Shown: positions 33,766-43,822, counted from the stretch's first letter. The stretch is 58,657 bases of DNA from Bacteroidales bacterium (GCA_015493525.1 WGCY01000002.1:1-58657), one strand, 5' to 3'. Notes: generated by a model from the sequence alone, not told the origin. Program-made: numbers and translations.

Positions 33766-36132
33766 TTAAAAAGGATAGCCAATACCGAAATTAACCACCA
33801 CATCAGGCCATTGTAATTTATCGAACCGCCATCTCTCGCCGATGGGATAAGAAGGATCCTGCAGCGGGATGGCAAAATCAAGACGAAAAATAAAAAAGGA
33901 GAAATCGAGGCGGACACCCAAACCGGCATCGACAGCTATCTCTTTGGCAAAAGTATTCCAGGCGAATTTTCCACCCGGAAAGGTACTGTTCTCGTTCAGG
34001 TTCCAGATATTACCGGCATCCACAAAAAAGGCCCCTTTTAAAAAACTAATCACCGGAAACCGGTATTCCATATTTGCCTCAAGCTGGATATCGCCCACCC
34101 TTTCATAATTGCCGGAGCCGGTAAAAGAACCCGGCCCCAGGGTACGAAAACGCCAGGCCCGCATTCCGTTGGCACCGCCGGCAAAAAAGCCCTTTTCGTA
34201 AGGTACCACTTTAGAATTGAGGTAGGGGACCACCATTCCCACCAAACCGCGGAGAACCAGTGCCCTCCCCTGTTTATCAAAGTGAATATAATGCCTGTAA
34301 TCGAAGTTAAAACGAAAATACTGAGAATAAGGAACGCCAAAAATTGTATAATTTCCCAGCGTGTCTTTTGTCCCGCCGACAAGTCTGCTCAAGGCATACA
34401 GGGAATTTCCCGAAGTTTCCAGATCGAGGCGTACATAATCAAAATTACCGGCACGATGCGGCTTCTGGTTATTGAAAATAATGCTGTAACGTAATCCGGC
34501 AATCATGTGGTCAGAATACTGTTCTTTCAGCTGTTGGTTGGTTTCTTTTTCAAGTATCTTCCTGAATTCGGGCGTAGGGTTGACCTTTACAAAATTAAGG
34601 TTGACGGGGGTCAGCATATGCTTCAGATATTTTCCCTGTTTCCAGGAGTAACTAAATTCAATGTTGCTGACATCCTGCGAATAGTAAGGCCGTATATTAT
34701 AGCTATAACCTATTCCCAGACGGGTTTCGGCCATGTCGGAAACCCTGTATTTTCTAAATGGGAAAAGTGTCATGGGAAAAGTTATCGAAGCATTGACACT
34801 CGCCTCAAAAGTATTGAAAAGGCCATTTCCGCGTACGGGGGCAACGGTTGAGTCAGAGGAAAGCTTGCCCAGGTGCTGTGCTTCAAAGCCCCCGCTAAAC
34901 TGCAAACTGAATATTTCGCCCCGCCGAAAAACATTTTTGTTGGTAAATGACAATACGCCATTCACACCCAAATCGCCACTGGAGTTGGTACCAACAGCTT
35001 CAACCGAAAAGCTGTTTAGTTTAGCCACCTGCATCTGTATCCGGGCATTCAGGTAGCCCACTGTTTCGGTATCGGACAGTGCCTTTTTTACCGGTTCAAA
35101 ACTTATGTGGGATGTCTTCAGCACTTTATAATTAAACAGCGGCTGATAGGTTTCCTTTACCGCCTTATCAGAATAGGGCGTCCCCGGTTTAAGATGAATG
35201 GCATTATCAAATGTAATCGGTGCAAACCTTTTGCGTGGGCTGCAAAAATATTCGTAATGGTACCTGGTGGTATCTTTTGGGAACTTGATAACATGATCTA
35301 CCCGGATAAAATCTTGGGGCTCTAACGGATCAAAATCGGGATAAATACGCACGGAGTCTATAAAATAACGGATATGCGGAAGATATTTCATCTTTCCCGG
35401 ATGATTTTCATTGGCCACTTCGCGCTGCTTGATATCTATCCGGACATTTGCCACATGTCGCTGAAAATTAGTATCAACCAAAAACTGGATGTAATTTCTG
35501 TTGAAATAGTAATAGCCCTGGTTTCTAAGCAGTTGCGTAATCCTGTCCCGTTCATCATCCATGGTGTAAGCATTGTAAATATCTCCCTTATGCAGCAGGC
35601 ACTTTTTTAGCTGATCCTTTAAAAAGGGCCTTAAAGTTGTATCTTCCAGCACAAACCGGATAGAATCGTAATGATAGGGTTTTGCAGGAAAAACCTGATA
35701 GTTCACATTGGCCAGTTTCTTTTTGTCCAGGTAGGCAAAATCATATTTAACGTGCGAATGGAAAAAGCCGATATCGTTAAGGTACTTTTCCATATTGCGT
35801 GCATTCCGGGCCACATCTTCCTTGTAAAAGTACACCGGTTCCTCACCAAATTTCTTGTTACGCCAGGTACTGAATTTGGTATGTTTTTTCTTATTTTGAT
35901 AGTATTGCCACAGTTGGATGTGCCAGAAAAGAAATTTTTTGTTATGCTTCGGTTGCACATAAGGTTTCAGGTCGCCGGCATTCACCTCCGGGTACATCTT
36001 ATCGGCAACCTGAATTTTGCTGTTGTTGACAAGATACTTCCCTTTCGGAACAAACTTCTTTACGGAACAGGAGTACATGCCTGCAATAAGAAAAATGGCA
36101 AAGAGGAATATGCTTATTTTCAGGTGCTTCAA
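33766..36132 (-). CDS. tamL: TamL-type outer-membrane assembly lipoprotein (BamA/Omp85 family)
   Basis: A 788-aa Omp85 protein of the Bacteroidota-specific TamL group. It has a lipoprotein signal with lipobox Cys22 (GMYSC), then POTRA-like domains to about residue 360, then a 16-strand barrel with the conserved C-terminal region (FFAGGANGMRAWRFRTLGPG) and a terminal VVNFGIGYPF. TamL works with TamB-like AsmA proteins in envelope biogenesis; the TamB gene is not in the window. The lipid anchor on an Omp85 protein is the hallmark that separates it from BamA. Confidence 0.9.
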   Translation of the reverse strand: MKHLKISIFLFAIFLIAGMYSCSVKKFVPKGKYLVNNSKIQVADKMYPEVNAGDLKPYVQPKHNKKFLFWHIQLWQYYQNKKKHTKFSTWRNKKFGEEPVYFYKEDVARNARNMEKYLNDIGFFHSHVKYDFAYLDKKKLANVNYQVFPAKPYHYDSIRFVLEDTTLRPFLKDQLKKCLLHKGDIYNAYTMDDERDRITQLLRNQGYYYFNRNYIQFLVDTNFQRHVANVRIDIKQREVANENHPGKMKYLPHIRYFIDSVRIYPDFDPLEPQDFIRVDHVIKFPKDTTRYHYEYFCSPRKRFAPITFDNAIHLKPGTPYSDKAVKETYQPLFNYKVLKTSHISFEPVKKALSDTETVGYLNARIQMQVAKLNSFSVEAVGTNSSGDLGVNGVLSFTNKNVFRRGEIFSLQFSGGFEAQHLGKLSSDSTVAPVRGNGLFNTFEASVNASITFPMTLFPFRKYRVSDMAETRLGIGYSYNIRPYYSQDVSNIEFSYSWKQGKYLKHMLTPVNLNFVKVNPTPEFRKILEKETNQQLKEQYSDHMIAGLRYSIIFNNQKPHRAGNFDYVRLDLETSGNSLYALSRLVGGTKDTLGNYTIFGVPYSQYFRFNFDYRHYIHFDKQGRALVLRGLVGMVVPYLNSKVVPYEKGFFAGGANGMRAWRFRTLGPGSFTGSGNYERVGDIQLEANMEYRFPVISFLKGAFFVDAGNIWNLNENSTFPGGKFAWNTFAKEIAVDAGLGVRLDFSFFIFRLDFAIPLQDPSYPIGERWRFDKLQWPDVVVNFGIGYPF

Positions 36133-36150
36133 TTTTTCCCAAGTTAGATT

Positions 36151-36159
36151 GCAAAGCTA
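36151..36159 (-). promoter_or_regulatory. tamL promoter, -7 element
   Basis: TAGCTTTGC on the minus strand, about 16 nt upstream of the start codon after allowing for the transcription start. Confidence 0.55.
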
Positions 36160-36222
36160 AGAAAAGATAAATATGATAGGAAGGGCCAAAAACAAAAACC
36201 GCAAGTTACCGTAAGCAGTTTG

Positions 36223-37965
36223 CTAATCGATGCCTCCGACAAAATGGCCAAGGTCTTCTTCATTGCTAAGCCCCAGTTTTCCGCGAAGGCGGTAGCGTGC
36301 CCCTTTGATGCTGTTGGGCGAAAGGCTGAGGACGGCGGCAACTTCTTTAATATTAAGCCCCAATTTGATCAAAGCGGCCAGGCGCAGGTCGTTCTGGGTA
36401 AGGTCGGCGTTAATAACCTTGAGCTTCTGAAAAAAAGTTTTGTTTACCTGTTCAAAATAAAGTTTAAAGAGGTCCCAGTCCTTTTCCGATTGAATATTGC
36501 GTTTGATCTGATGTTTAATCCTGTTCAGGTACCCGGGGATATTCTCCGGTTCTTTTGGCGTATTTTTCAACGAATCGTACAACAGTTGTAACATTTTATT
36601 TTTTTGCATCATAATAAGGGCCTGCGAAGCCAGCTGCCTGTTCTGGTACCGCAATTTCTCATCAACCTTTTCCTTTTCTGCCTTTAACAATTCTTTTTCC
36701 AGTTTGTTCCGTTTTTTTCGCTGAATAATCCAATAAACAATAAAAGCCAGCAAAACGAACAAAAACAATATACTGAGCAGCATAAAAATTTTCAAACGCC
36801 GGTCTGTCTCCTGTTTCTCTTTTAGCTTTTGGATATAAATCAGATTCTTCTCATTCTTGTATTTCTCCTCAAGTCTGGCAATGGCGATATGCGTTTCTTT
36901 GTTGTCAATGGAATCCTTGAGCGCAACATATTTTTGAAAATGGGAAATGGCCTCCGGCAACCGGTTTATTCTTTTATACACATGGAACAGCCCGTAATGG
37001 GCTTGTTCCTGCCCGTTCAAATCTCCGGTTTTCCCGGCCACATACAACGATTTACCAAACGACTCAATACTTTCCCGGTACTTCTTTTGCTGCTCTTCCA
37101 GTTGTCCCAGGCTGAAATACAGTTCAATAAGGGAATTCGGATCATATTGCCCAGCCAGTTTTATCCCTTTTTCAAAATAAGCCTGTGCCGAATCCGGAAG
37201 GCCCAGCCTGAAACCATAGAGATTGCCAAAACTCTGGTAAAGCATGGGGATGGCATTAAATGTTTTGTGCTTTTTATAGGCTTTCAACGCCAGGTTGTAA
37301 CAATACAAGGCACTGTCGTACTGCCCGAACTCCTTGTAACAGATACCCATATCACTGTATAGAAAACCTTTGTTTTTTTTCAGTTTGTATTTCTTAATCA
37401 GAGACAATGCCTTTTTGTAATACGCCATTGCTTTACTGTAGTCATCAAGCTTCATGTACAAATAGCCCCAGTTATTATAAATTTTCTCAAGCCCTTTTAT
37501 GTTGCGCTGCGATTCATAAATTTTCATCGCCTTGTACAGGATGTGGATGGACTTTTTATAGGCCCCGCTTTCGCCATAAATGCCTGCCAGCACATTGTAT
37601 GAATGGGCCAAATGAACGGTATCGTTGTTTTTTTTCTGAAGTTGAATGGCTTTTTGCAGGAAATTTTGTGCCTCGGGAAACTGCCCCGAATAAAAAAAAT
37701 AAAGGCCAAGCGAAGAATAGGCCACCGATTGGTAACGTTCGTTGTGAGTCTCCAGCGCATAGTCTTTTAATAAATTGAGATAAAAATAGCTGCTGTCCAG
37801 ATTGTTGTCCATGTAATAATCAGCCAGTTTATCCAGTGCCCGGAGCTTTTGCGTCCCCGAAAGATGGGGAATGATACGGCGTAAACTATCCCCCGTGTCC
37901 ATTCCGGATGCCGGTACGTTCACCAAAAGCGTAAGTAATAAAAAGAGAGCCTTTATCTTCATCAT
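36223..37965 (-). CDS. TPR sensor-type protein with transmembrane helix and LuxR-like HTH
   Basis: The 580-aa product has a signal peptide (residues 1-20). About seven tetratricopeptide repeats follow (residues 40-350, for example SYFYLNLLKDYAL, MAYYKKALSLIKKYK). A membrane helix (about 392-414, FMLLSILFLFVLLAFIVYWI) precedes a charged coiled coil. At the C-terminus is a helix-turn-helix (about 530-570, LRLAALIKLGLNIKEVAAVLSLSPNSI split over two helices). This places TPRs in the periplasm and a DNA-binding domain in the cytoplasm, a layout typical of Bacteroidota one-component regulators. The target is unknown; adjacent divergent candidates are the M4 protease cluster. Confidence 0.82.
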   Translation of the reverse strand: MMKIKALFLLLTLLVNVPASGMDTGDSLRRIIPHLSGTQKLRALDKLADYYMDNNLDSSYFYLNLLKDYALETHNERYQSVAYSSLGLYFFYSGQFPEAQNFLQKAIQLQKKNNDTVHLAHSYNVLAGIYGESGAYKKSIHILYKAMKIYESQRNIKGLEKIYNNWGYLYMKLDDYSKAMAYYKKALSLIKKYKLKKNKGFLYSDMGICYKEFGQYDSALYCYNLALKAYKKHKTFNAIPMLYQSFGNLYGFRLGLPDSAQAYFEKGIKLAGQYDPNSLIELYFSLGQLEEQQKKYRESIESFGKSLYVAGKTGDLNGQEQAHYGLFHVYKRINRLPEAISHFQKYVALKDSIDNKETHIAIARLEEKYKNEKNLIYIQKLKEKQETDRRLKIFMLLSILFLFVLLAFIVYWIIQRKKRNKLEKELLKAEKEKVDEKLRYQNRQLASQALIMMQKNKMLQLLYDSLKNTPKEPENIPGYLNRIKHQIKRNIQSEKDWDLFKLYFEQVNKTFFQKLKVINADLTQNDLRLAALIKLGLNIKEVAAVLSLSPNSIKGARYRLRGKLGLSNEEDLGHFVGGID

Positions 37966-37986
37966 TGGTTTTCAGGTATTCAGATA

Positions 37987-37995
37987 ACAAATATA
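37987..37995 (-). promoter_or_regulatory. promoter -7 element of the TPR regulator
   Basis: TATATTTGT on the minus strand with a short predicted leader of about 20 nt. Confidence 0.5.
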
Positions 37996-38221
37996 GCCAA
38001 AAATTGAAAGATTCAATCGGCCCCTGAAGCCAAAACCAACTTAAGGCATACAGAGCATTAAATGGATAACATTTTAGTCCTAACGAAGCCTGACACAATG
38101 GAGCACAGGGGGCTTCACGATGGAGCACAATGGGAAAACAGTAGACAGGATTTATAATCTACTGTTAATTAGCTTATTAAATTCATAACTAATACCTGAA
38201 TGCTACCTGTTTTTCAACAGG

Positions 38222-38569
38222 GTGCTACCTATTTGTTACCCGCTATTTTTGCTTACCCCTTCACGAGAGTTTATCTTCACCAAAAATTTTGAAAAATTGA
38301 AAAACCAGCAACAAACCGAAGAAAAAGAGGTCATTATCCTTTCATACCTGAGTAATGAAGAAATTCACATCACCCTTTCATCCATTATCAAAGTGGGACT
38401 ATTAACCCTGAGAAGATTGGATGGGAGCACAATCTATCAGAAAGTTATCACAAACACCAATTATGAACACATCATCATTCCAGACAATCAGAAAGAATTG
38501 GTTCTCAGCATTATTTCCGATTCAATCCACTATGAGAAAATATTAACAGTACATAAACCATCCATTTAA
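38222..38569 (+). CDS. small protein, possibly DUF3244-like, start uncertain
   Basis: The open frame allows up to 115 aa. Residues 35-110 have the strand pattern of a small immunoglobulin-like or DUF3244-type domain (LRRLDGSTIYQKVI, YEHIIIPDNQKELVLSI), but no signal peptide is visible. A promoter-like TATTTTTGC (38244-38252) falls inside the frame, so translation from the GTG at 38222 is doubtful; a TTG at 38297 is a possible later start and would give 90 aa. It lies 34 bp before the M4 protease gene. It may be a truncated secreted protein. Confidence 0.4.
   Translation: MLPICYPLFLLTPSREFIFTKNFEKLKNQQQTEEKEVIILSYLSNEEIHITLSSIIKVGLLTLRRLDGSTIYQKVITNTNYEHIIIPDNQKELVLSIISDSIHYEKILTVHKPSI
38244..38252 (+). 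promoter_or_regulatory. promoter-like -7 element before the M4 protease region
   Basis: TATTTTTGC on the plus strand. It would drive the small gene and probably the M4 metalloprotease. It falls within the maximal frame of the small gene. Confidence 0.5.
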
Positions 38570-38603
38570 TTCAATTAGTTAGAAACCAATAAAATAATTC
38601 GCC

Positions 38604-41600
38604 ATGAAAAACAAATTACTCTTCTTATCCATTCTTGCTGTCTTTTTAATGACAGGAAACCTGAAAGCACAAAAAAAGAACCCTTTCAATATCAAAGTAA
38701 AAAGCTCTCTTTCCACCAACACCCCTTCTATGCCTGCCAAATTGAACGTGCCGCCCATACAGGCCAGGGCACGGGCAGCCACACAAGTCAACTATCATTC
38801 CATTCCGTTTGCCCCGCGGACAAATGAAAGCAGACAAAATTTCCATAACCTGAAATACAACCAAAAAGGGAAACTCATCTTCCTGGAAGGCATAAAACCA
38901 ACTGCCTTATCTTTTTCAAAAAACAACAAAGAAACCATCGAAAAAGCTGCATTGTCCTATTTGTCAGGCATTAAGGAAATGATACAGATACAAAACCCCG
39001 AAAAGGAATTCAAGGCCATTGATTCACATACAGATGCTTACGGGATAACCCACGTTAAATTACAGCAATTTTACAAAGGAATTAAAGTTTACGGGGGACA
39101 GGTTTTTGTGCACGGCAAAGATGGAAAGATGGAAAAATTCAACGGGGAATATTTCTCCACGCCCAAAACGGACGACATCTCCCCCGCCGTTTCCGAGGAG
39201 CAGGCTATGGAGCTTGTAAAAAAACACCTCTCCACCCCTTTCACGGAACCTTCTGCTACCCAAAACGTTTTACTAAAATACAAACCTGTTATTTCCGAGC
39301 TGGTTTTTTATCAGCGGCATCTCACCGCACAACAACGGCCAAAACTCACCTGGCACCTGACCGTACGGCCCAATATGCTCGCGCGTTATGAATATTTTGT
39401 GGATGCGCAAACCGGCGAAATTGTCAATTATTACAACAACACATGTAGCGATGGCCCTGCCAAAACAACGGCCAAAGACCTGAACGGCGTTGCCCAAACA
39501 ATTAATACTTATCTGGTAAATGGGAGTTATTATTTGGTTGATGCCTCACGCGCCATGTTCAACCAGGCAGAATCAAAATTTCCGGATGGCGGCGTAGGGG
39601 TTATCTGGACAATTGATGCCAATAACAGTTCTGCCAATAAAGACATGAAAGTATACCAATTTAAATCGGTAAACAATACCTGGGCCGATCACCCGGAAGC
39701 CGTTTCAGCCCATTATAATGCCGGGAAAACCTACGAATATTATAAAAATACCCACGGACGGAGCTCCATCAACGGCAAAGGGGGCACCATCATTTCCATC
39801 TGCAATGTTGCCAGCAACGATGGTTCCAGTATGGAAAATGCTTTCTGGAACGGAAGGGCAATGTTTTATGGAAACGGAGGAAGTATTTTCAGTCCGTTGG
39901 CAGGTGGCCTGGATGTAGGGGCCCACGAGATGGGGCACGGCGTAATCCAGAACACCTGCAACCTGGAATATCAGGATGAATCGGGGGCACTGAACGAGTC
40001 CATGGCCGATATTTCGGGAACTATGGTGGACCGTGCAAACTGGTTCCTTGGCGAAGATGTGGTAATTGACAAAACGTATTATCCCACCGGCCATTTACGC
40101 GACATGTCCAATCCGCACAACGGGGGCACATCATTTAATGATGGCTGCTACCAGCCCGCAAACCTCAATGAAAAATATACAGGGGCTTCCGACAACGGCG
40201 GGGTACACACCAACAGCGGCATCATGAATTTTGCCTACTATAAATTTGCCACGGCCATAGGCAAAGACAAAGCGGAAAAAATATGGTACAAATCCATGAC
40301 CGATTACCTCGTAAAACGCTCACAGTTTGCCGATGCCCGCGTGGCTTTTGTACAGGCCGCCACCGACATTTACGGGGCAAATTCCAACGAAACCAATGCC
40401 GTAAAACAAGCTTTTACAGAAGTGGGAATTGGTGATGGAGGAGGTACCGGCAGTGGCGGGGGAAATCCGGGGGAAGGCAACCTGCCGGTTAATCCCGGAC
40501 AAGATTATATCATCTCCATGACTGCCGACACCACCGATCCCAACAGCCTGTTCATCTCCTCAACGGACGGAACCTCGGAACAAGCTGTTTCACAAACCAG
40601 GATATCCCAGAAACCCAGCGTTACCGATGATGGCTCCTTTGCCGTTTTTGTAACTACTGACAACAAAATCAAATACTTGAACCTGAAAACTTTAGAAGAA
40701 GACTACCTGACAACGGATGCTGTTTTCAGGAACATCTCCATAAGCAAAGGTGGGGAAAGGATTGCCGTGGTTACAACTTCCATTGATTCGGCCATTTGGG
40801 TTTACGATTTCGGTTTGGGCGAATGGAATAAATACCACCTGTTTAACCCTACTTTTTCCACAGGCGAGGTTACCAACAACGTGCTTTATGCCGATGCCCT
40901 CGAATGGGACTATTCGGGCCAGTACATTATTTACGATGCCTATAATAAACTAAAAAATGCATCAGGCGATGATATTGATTACTGGGACATGGGCATCATC
41001 AGGGTTTGGAACAAAGCGGCAAAAACCTGGGGCGATGGCAAAATAGAAAAAGTATTTTCCAACCTTCCCGAAGGTGTAAATATCGGAGACCCAAGTCTTT
41101 CAAAAAATTCACCTTACATCATTACTTTCGACTATTTCGATGCCAACAGCGGAAAAGCCGCTGTAATGGCTGCGAACATGTCCACCGGTGACAATGGGAC
41201 AATCTTTGAAAATGCCGTATTGGGATATCCGAATTATTCTAAAACTGACGATAAAATTATTTTTAACGCGTTGGACAATAACAACAATAATGTCATTGGT
41301 CAGATCAAGGTGGATGCCGGCAAAATAGCCCCATCGGGCGATGCCACCATTTTACTGGACCAGAAAACATGGGGCGTTTGGTTTGCCACGGGAAACCGGG
41401 TGATTGACGCTGTAAAAGAACATAAACCACCACTGTTTACCCTGTACCCCAATCCGGCCACAAGCGTACTGAACCTGTTACTGGAAAAAGAAAACACCGG
41501 CAACAACAGCCATGTTACCATATACAATTTGCTGGGACAAACCGTAATGGACAAACCCTTGCAGCAGAACCAGTTACTTATCCATTTCAATATTTCGTCC

Positions 41601-41675
41601 CTACCCAAAGGAACCTATTTTATCCGGTGCAGCAACGGAACAACAAGCTGGAACAAGAAATTTGTAAAAATGTAA
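38604..41675 (+). CDS. M4 (thermolysin-like) metalloprotease with beta-propeller and T9SS sorting domain
   Basis: A secreted protease of 1023 aa. In order it has a signal peptide (1-22), an FTP/PepSY propeptide (about 90-280), and the M4 catalytic domain with HEMGH at 441-445 and the third zinc ligand Glu465 (NESMAD). A Gly-rich linker (about 610-630) follows, then a region of roughly 300 residues with repeated WD/PD40-like blades (AVFVTTDNKIKYLNL, ISISKGGERIAVVTT, IIYDAYNKL). It closes with a T9SS sorting domain (LYPNPATSVLNLLL to FVKM). Export should be via the T9SS. The length is about double that of plain thermolysin. The next gene is another T9SS cargo. Confidence 0.9.
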   Translation: MKNKLLFLSILAVFLMTGNLKAQKKNPFNIKVKSSLSTNTPSMPAKLNVPPIQARARAATQVNYHSIPFAPRTNESRQNFHNLKYNQKGKLIFLEGIKPTALSFSKNNKETIEKAALSYLSGIKEMIQIQNPEKEFKAIDSHTDAYGITHVKLQQFYKGIKVYGGQVFVHGKDGKMEKFNGEYFSTPKTDDISPAVSEEQAMELVKKHLSTPFTEPSATQNVLLKYKPVISELVFYQRHLTAQQRPKLTWHLTVRPNMLARYEYFVDAQTGEIVNYYNNTCSDGPAKTTAKDLNGVAQTINTYLVNGSYYLVDASRAMFNQAESKFPDGGVGVIWTIDANNSSANKDMKVYQFKSVNNTWADHPEAVSAHYNAGKTYEYYKNTHGRSSINGKGGTIISICNVASNDGSSMENAFWNGRAMFYGNGGSIFSPLAGGLDVGAHEMGHGVIQNTCNLEYQDESGALNESMADISGTMVDRANWFLGEDVVIDKTYYPTGHLRDMSNPHNGGTSFNDGCYQPANLNEKYTGASDNGGVHTNSGIMNFAYYKFATAIGKDKAEKIWYKSMTDYLVKRSQFADARVAFVQAATDIYGANSNETNAVKQAFTEVGIGDGGGTGSGGGNPGEGNLPVNPGQDYIISMTADTTDPNSLFISSTDGTSEQAVSQTRISQKPSVTDDGSFAVFVTTDNKIKYLNLKTLEEDYLTTDAVFRNISISKGGERIAVVTTSIDSAIWVYDFGLGEWNKYHLFNPTFSTGEVTNNVLYADALEWDYSGQYIIYDAYNKLKNASGDDIDYWDMGIIRVWNKAAKTWGDGKIEKVFSNLPEGVNIGDPSLSKNSPYIITFDYFDANSGKAAVMAANMSTGDNGTIFENAVLGYPNYSKTDDKIIFNALDNNNNNVIGQIKVDAGKIAPSGDATILLDQKTWGVWFATGNRVIDAVKEHKPPLFTLYPNPATSVLNLLLEKENTGNNSHVTIYNLLGQTVMDKPLQQNQLLIHFNISSLPKGTYFIRCSNGTTSWNKKFVKM

Positions 41676-41761
41676 ACCCAGACGGATTTCGGAAAATGCA
41701 GCCTGTTTTACCACTGCATTTTCCGGATGAAGACCTGATTTCTATAAAGAAAGGAGACAAT

Positions 41762-43030
41762 ATGAAACTTAAAGCAGTATTTATCTGTTTCATAACCGCA
41801 CTGTTTGCCATTTTGGGCATACAGGCACAAACCACCGAAGAAGAGATTGTATCGACCATGTATTCAGGGGCAACGGATGCCACCGATTTATCCGGCGATC
41901 TTATCTCGTATGCAGCCCATGCCGTTTGGGCGGCAAGTACCCAAACATCCCAAATAACCACTACGGGCACCCTGACCCAAAGCACCACCGATCCGGATAA
42001 ATGGGCTTATTCTGCTTCTCCTGCGGACAAAATGGTACTGAAGTTCGCTAACGGAAGCATTATGTACTTTCAATACACGACCATAACCGGATATACAGAT
42101 GGTACCCTTGACGATTTTTTGGATGCACACCAAATGGATTTTGTTTCGGAGGTATCCAACAAGCTCAACCTGCATATAGTAAGCAACGTAGGCTACAATT
42201 CCGGTACGGAAAAAACCGAGTGGGACAGGACCATTACAGGTACGGTAAACATTGAAGGAATTTCCTATACGGTAAACTTAAATTATACCGGAGATAAAAA
42301 AGGGGATATCGGCGCATCGATTTCCATATACGACTATTCTGACAAAACCACCGGTACAATCAGTTCCCCACAGGTTAATTACACGATTGACCAGGCCTAC
42401 CGGTCGCACGCTGCAGCCGACCGCAATTCCGGAGAATATGCACAAGACCGGTTTAGCCTGAACAACAGTGCCGGCCAAACAGCAACGGCTACCTACAAAT
42501 TTTCGGATGCCTACTGCAAATGGCTTAGCATAACCTTACCGGCTGATACGGCCTATGCCGTTGTAAATGAACCCTATCACTGGGAAGCCAGTGGCCAGCT
42601 GTTAAAAAACAATACAACTTTCGGCAATGTACAATTTGACCGGACAGTTACAGAAAATACTTTCGGCCCCCATCTCGTGGCACATTGCAACAATGGGAAA
42701 GATTATCTTTTAAGTATGCTGCTCAATCCGATAGCCGATGGTATTGAAGAAACAACAAAACCTGTTTCATCCGTCAGGCTGATGCAGAATTACCCCAATC
42801 CTTTTACCCGGACTACGGAAATTGCCTATGCGCTGGCCAGGCCCGGAAAGGTTGTCCTTCAGATTTTTGATTTAAATGGAAAGAAAGTGGCAACACTCAT
42901 CAACAAATCAGAACCGGCCGGGAGCCACAAAGTTAAGTTTGATGCATCAATTTTGCCCGGTGGCAACTACCTTTACCGGTTGAGCGTCAATAATTTTACC
43001 CAGATAAAGAAAATGATAATTCTGAAATAG
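41762..43030 (+). CDS. T9SS-sorted secreted protein of unknown function
   Basis: The protein is 422 aa. The signal peptide MKLKAVFICFITALFAILG sets the start at the ATG at 41762; a longer frame from 41627 overlaps the end of the M4 gene and is unlikely. The middle (25-335) is rich in Thr, Ser and Gly with beta-strand patterns and no family I recognise. The last 85 residues are a clear T9SS type A sorting domain (LMQNYPNPFTRTTEIAYAL, KVVLQIFDLNGKKVATL, YRLSVNNF). It follows the M4 protease in the same direction. Confidence 0.8.
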   Translation: MKLKAVFICFITALFAILGIQAQTTEEEIVSTMYSGATDATDLSGDLISYAAHAVWAASTQTSQITTTGTLTQSTTDPDKWAYSASPADKMVLKFANGSIMYFQYTTITGYTDGTLDDFLDAHQMDFVSEVSNKLNLHIVSNVGYNSGTEKTEWDRTITGTVNIEGISYTVNLNYTGDKKGDIGASISIYDYSDKTTGTISSPQVNYTIDQAYRSHAAADRNSGEYAQDRFSLNNSAGQTATATYKFSDAYCKWLSITLPADTAYAVVNEPYHWEASGQLLKNNTTFGNVQFDRTVTENTFGPHLVAHCNNGKDYLLSMLLNPIADGIEETTKPVSSVRLMQNYPNPFTRTTEIAYALARPGKVVLQIFDLNGKKVATLINKSEPAGSHKVKFDASILPGGNYLYRLSVNNFTQIKKMIILK

Positions 43031-43033
43031 AAA

Positions 43034-43091
43034 GAGCTACTGGATGCGAACCCGTTCCCTCCAGACTTGTTGGTCGGGATGCGCTGGACCA
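43034..43091 (-). pseudogene. tRNA-Val-derived fragment, 3' part
   Basis: On the minus strand this 58-nt stretch aligns with tRNA-Val from the end of the D loop to near the 3' acceptor strand: it has TGGTCCAGCGCAT, then an altered anticodon arm TCCCGAC-CAACAA-GTCTGGA, and a T-arm-like GGGTTCGCATCCAGTAG. The T stem no longer pairs and the acceptor 3' strand is cut. It sits 14 bp downstream of the GIY-YIG stop codon. Confidence 0.7.
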
Positions 43092-43105
43092 TCACTTTTC
43101 ATGTT

Positions 43106-43481
<376 letters not shown>

Positions 43482-43501
43482 ATTATTTTGTTACCCAGTT
43501 T

Positions 43502-43559
43502 CCAGTGTCCCTCCCGACCAGTTAGTCGGGATGCGCTGAACCAACTGAGCTAAGCTCCC
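43502..43559 (-). pseudogene. tRNA-Val-derived fragment, 5' part
   Basis: The first 24 nt on the minus strand are identical to tRNA-Val (acceptor 5' strand and D arm). The anticodon arm is replaced by TCCCGAC-TAACTG-GTCGGGA, a perfect 7-bp stem with no recognisable anticodon. It then rejoins tRNA-Val at the variable region (AGGGACACTGG) and breaks off in the T arm. The 3' half of the tRNA is missing, so it cannot be a working tRNA. Confidence 0.75.
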
Positions 43560-43780
43560 TTGTTTTCGGGCTGCAAATATACATGGATATTTTTTACCGG
43601 CAAGTGCTTTTTGCCTTTTTGTTTCATTTTTCCCCTATCAACCCAGGTTCGACATAACTTGCGTACGGAAAGCCTGTAAACCGCAATCACCTGTTTTTCA
43701 CAAATACAGGATTAAAAAAGCTGCCTTCAAAAAAAATTGATGTTTTTTTATTTATACGTGGTTTAAATAAAAATTATTTG

Positions 43781-43788
43781 TAATTTTG
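43781..43788 (+). promoter_or_regulatory. promoter -7 element of the unknown lipoprotein
   Basis: TAATTTTG in a strongly AT-rich region (43735-43822), giving a leader of about 31 nt. Confidence 0.5.
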
Positions 43789-43822
43789 TTTTTTCAATTA
43801 TCTAATTATAAATTACTTTATT

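Noticed and set aside
43502-43559. A second functional tRNA gene
   Set aside because: The acceptor 3' strand and most of the T arm are missing, and the anticodon loop has no usable anticodon.
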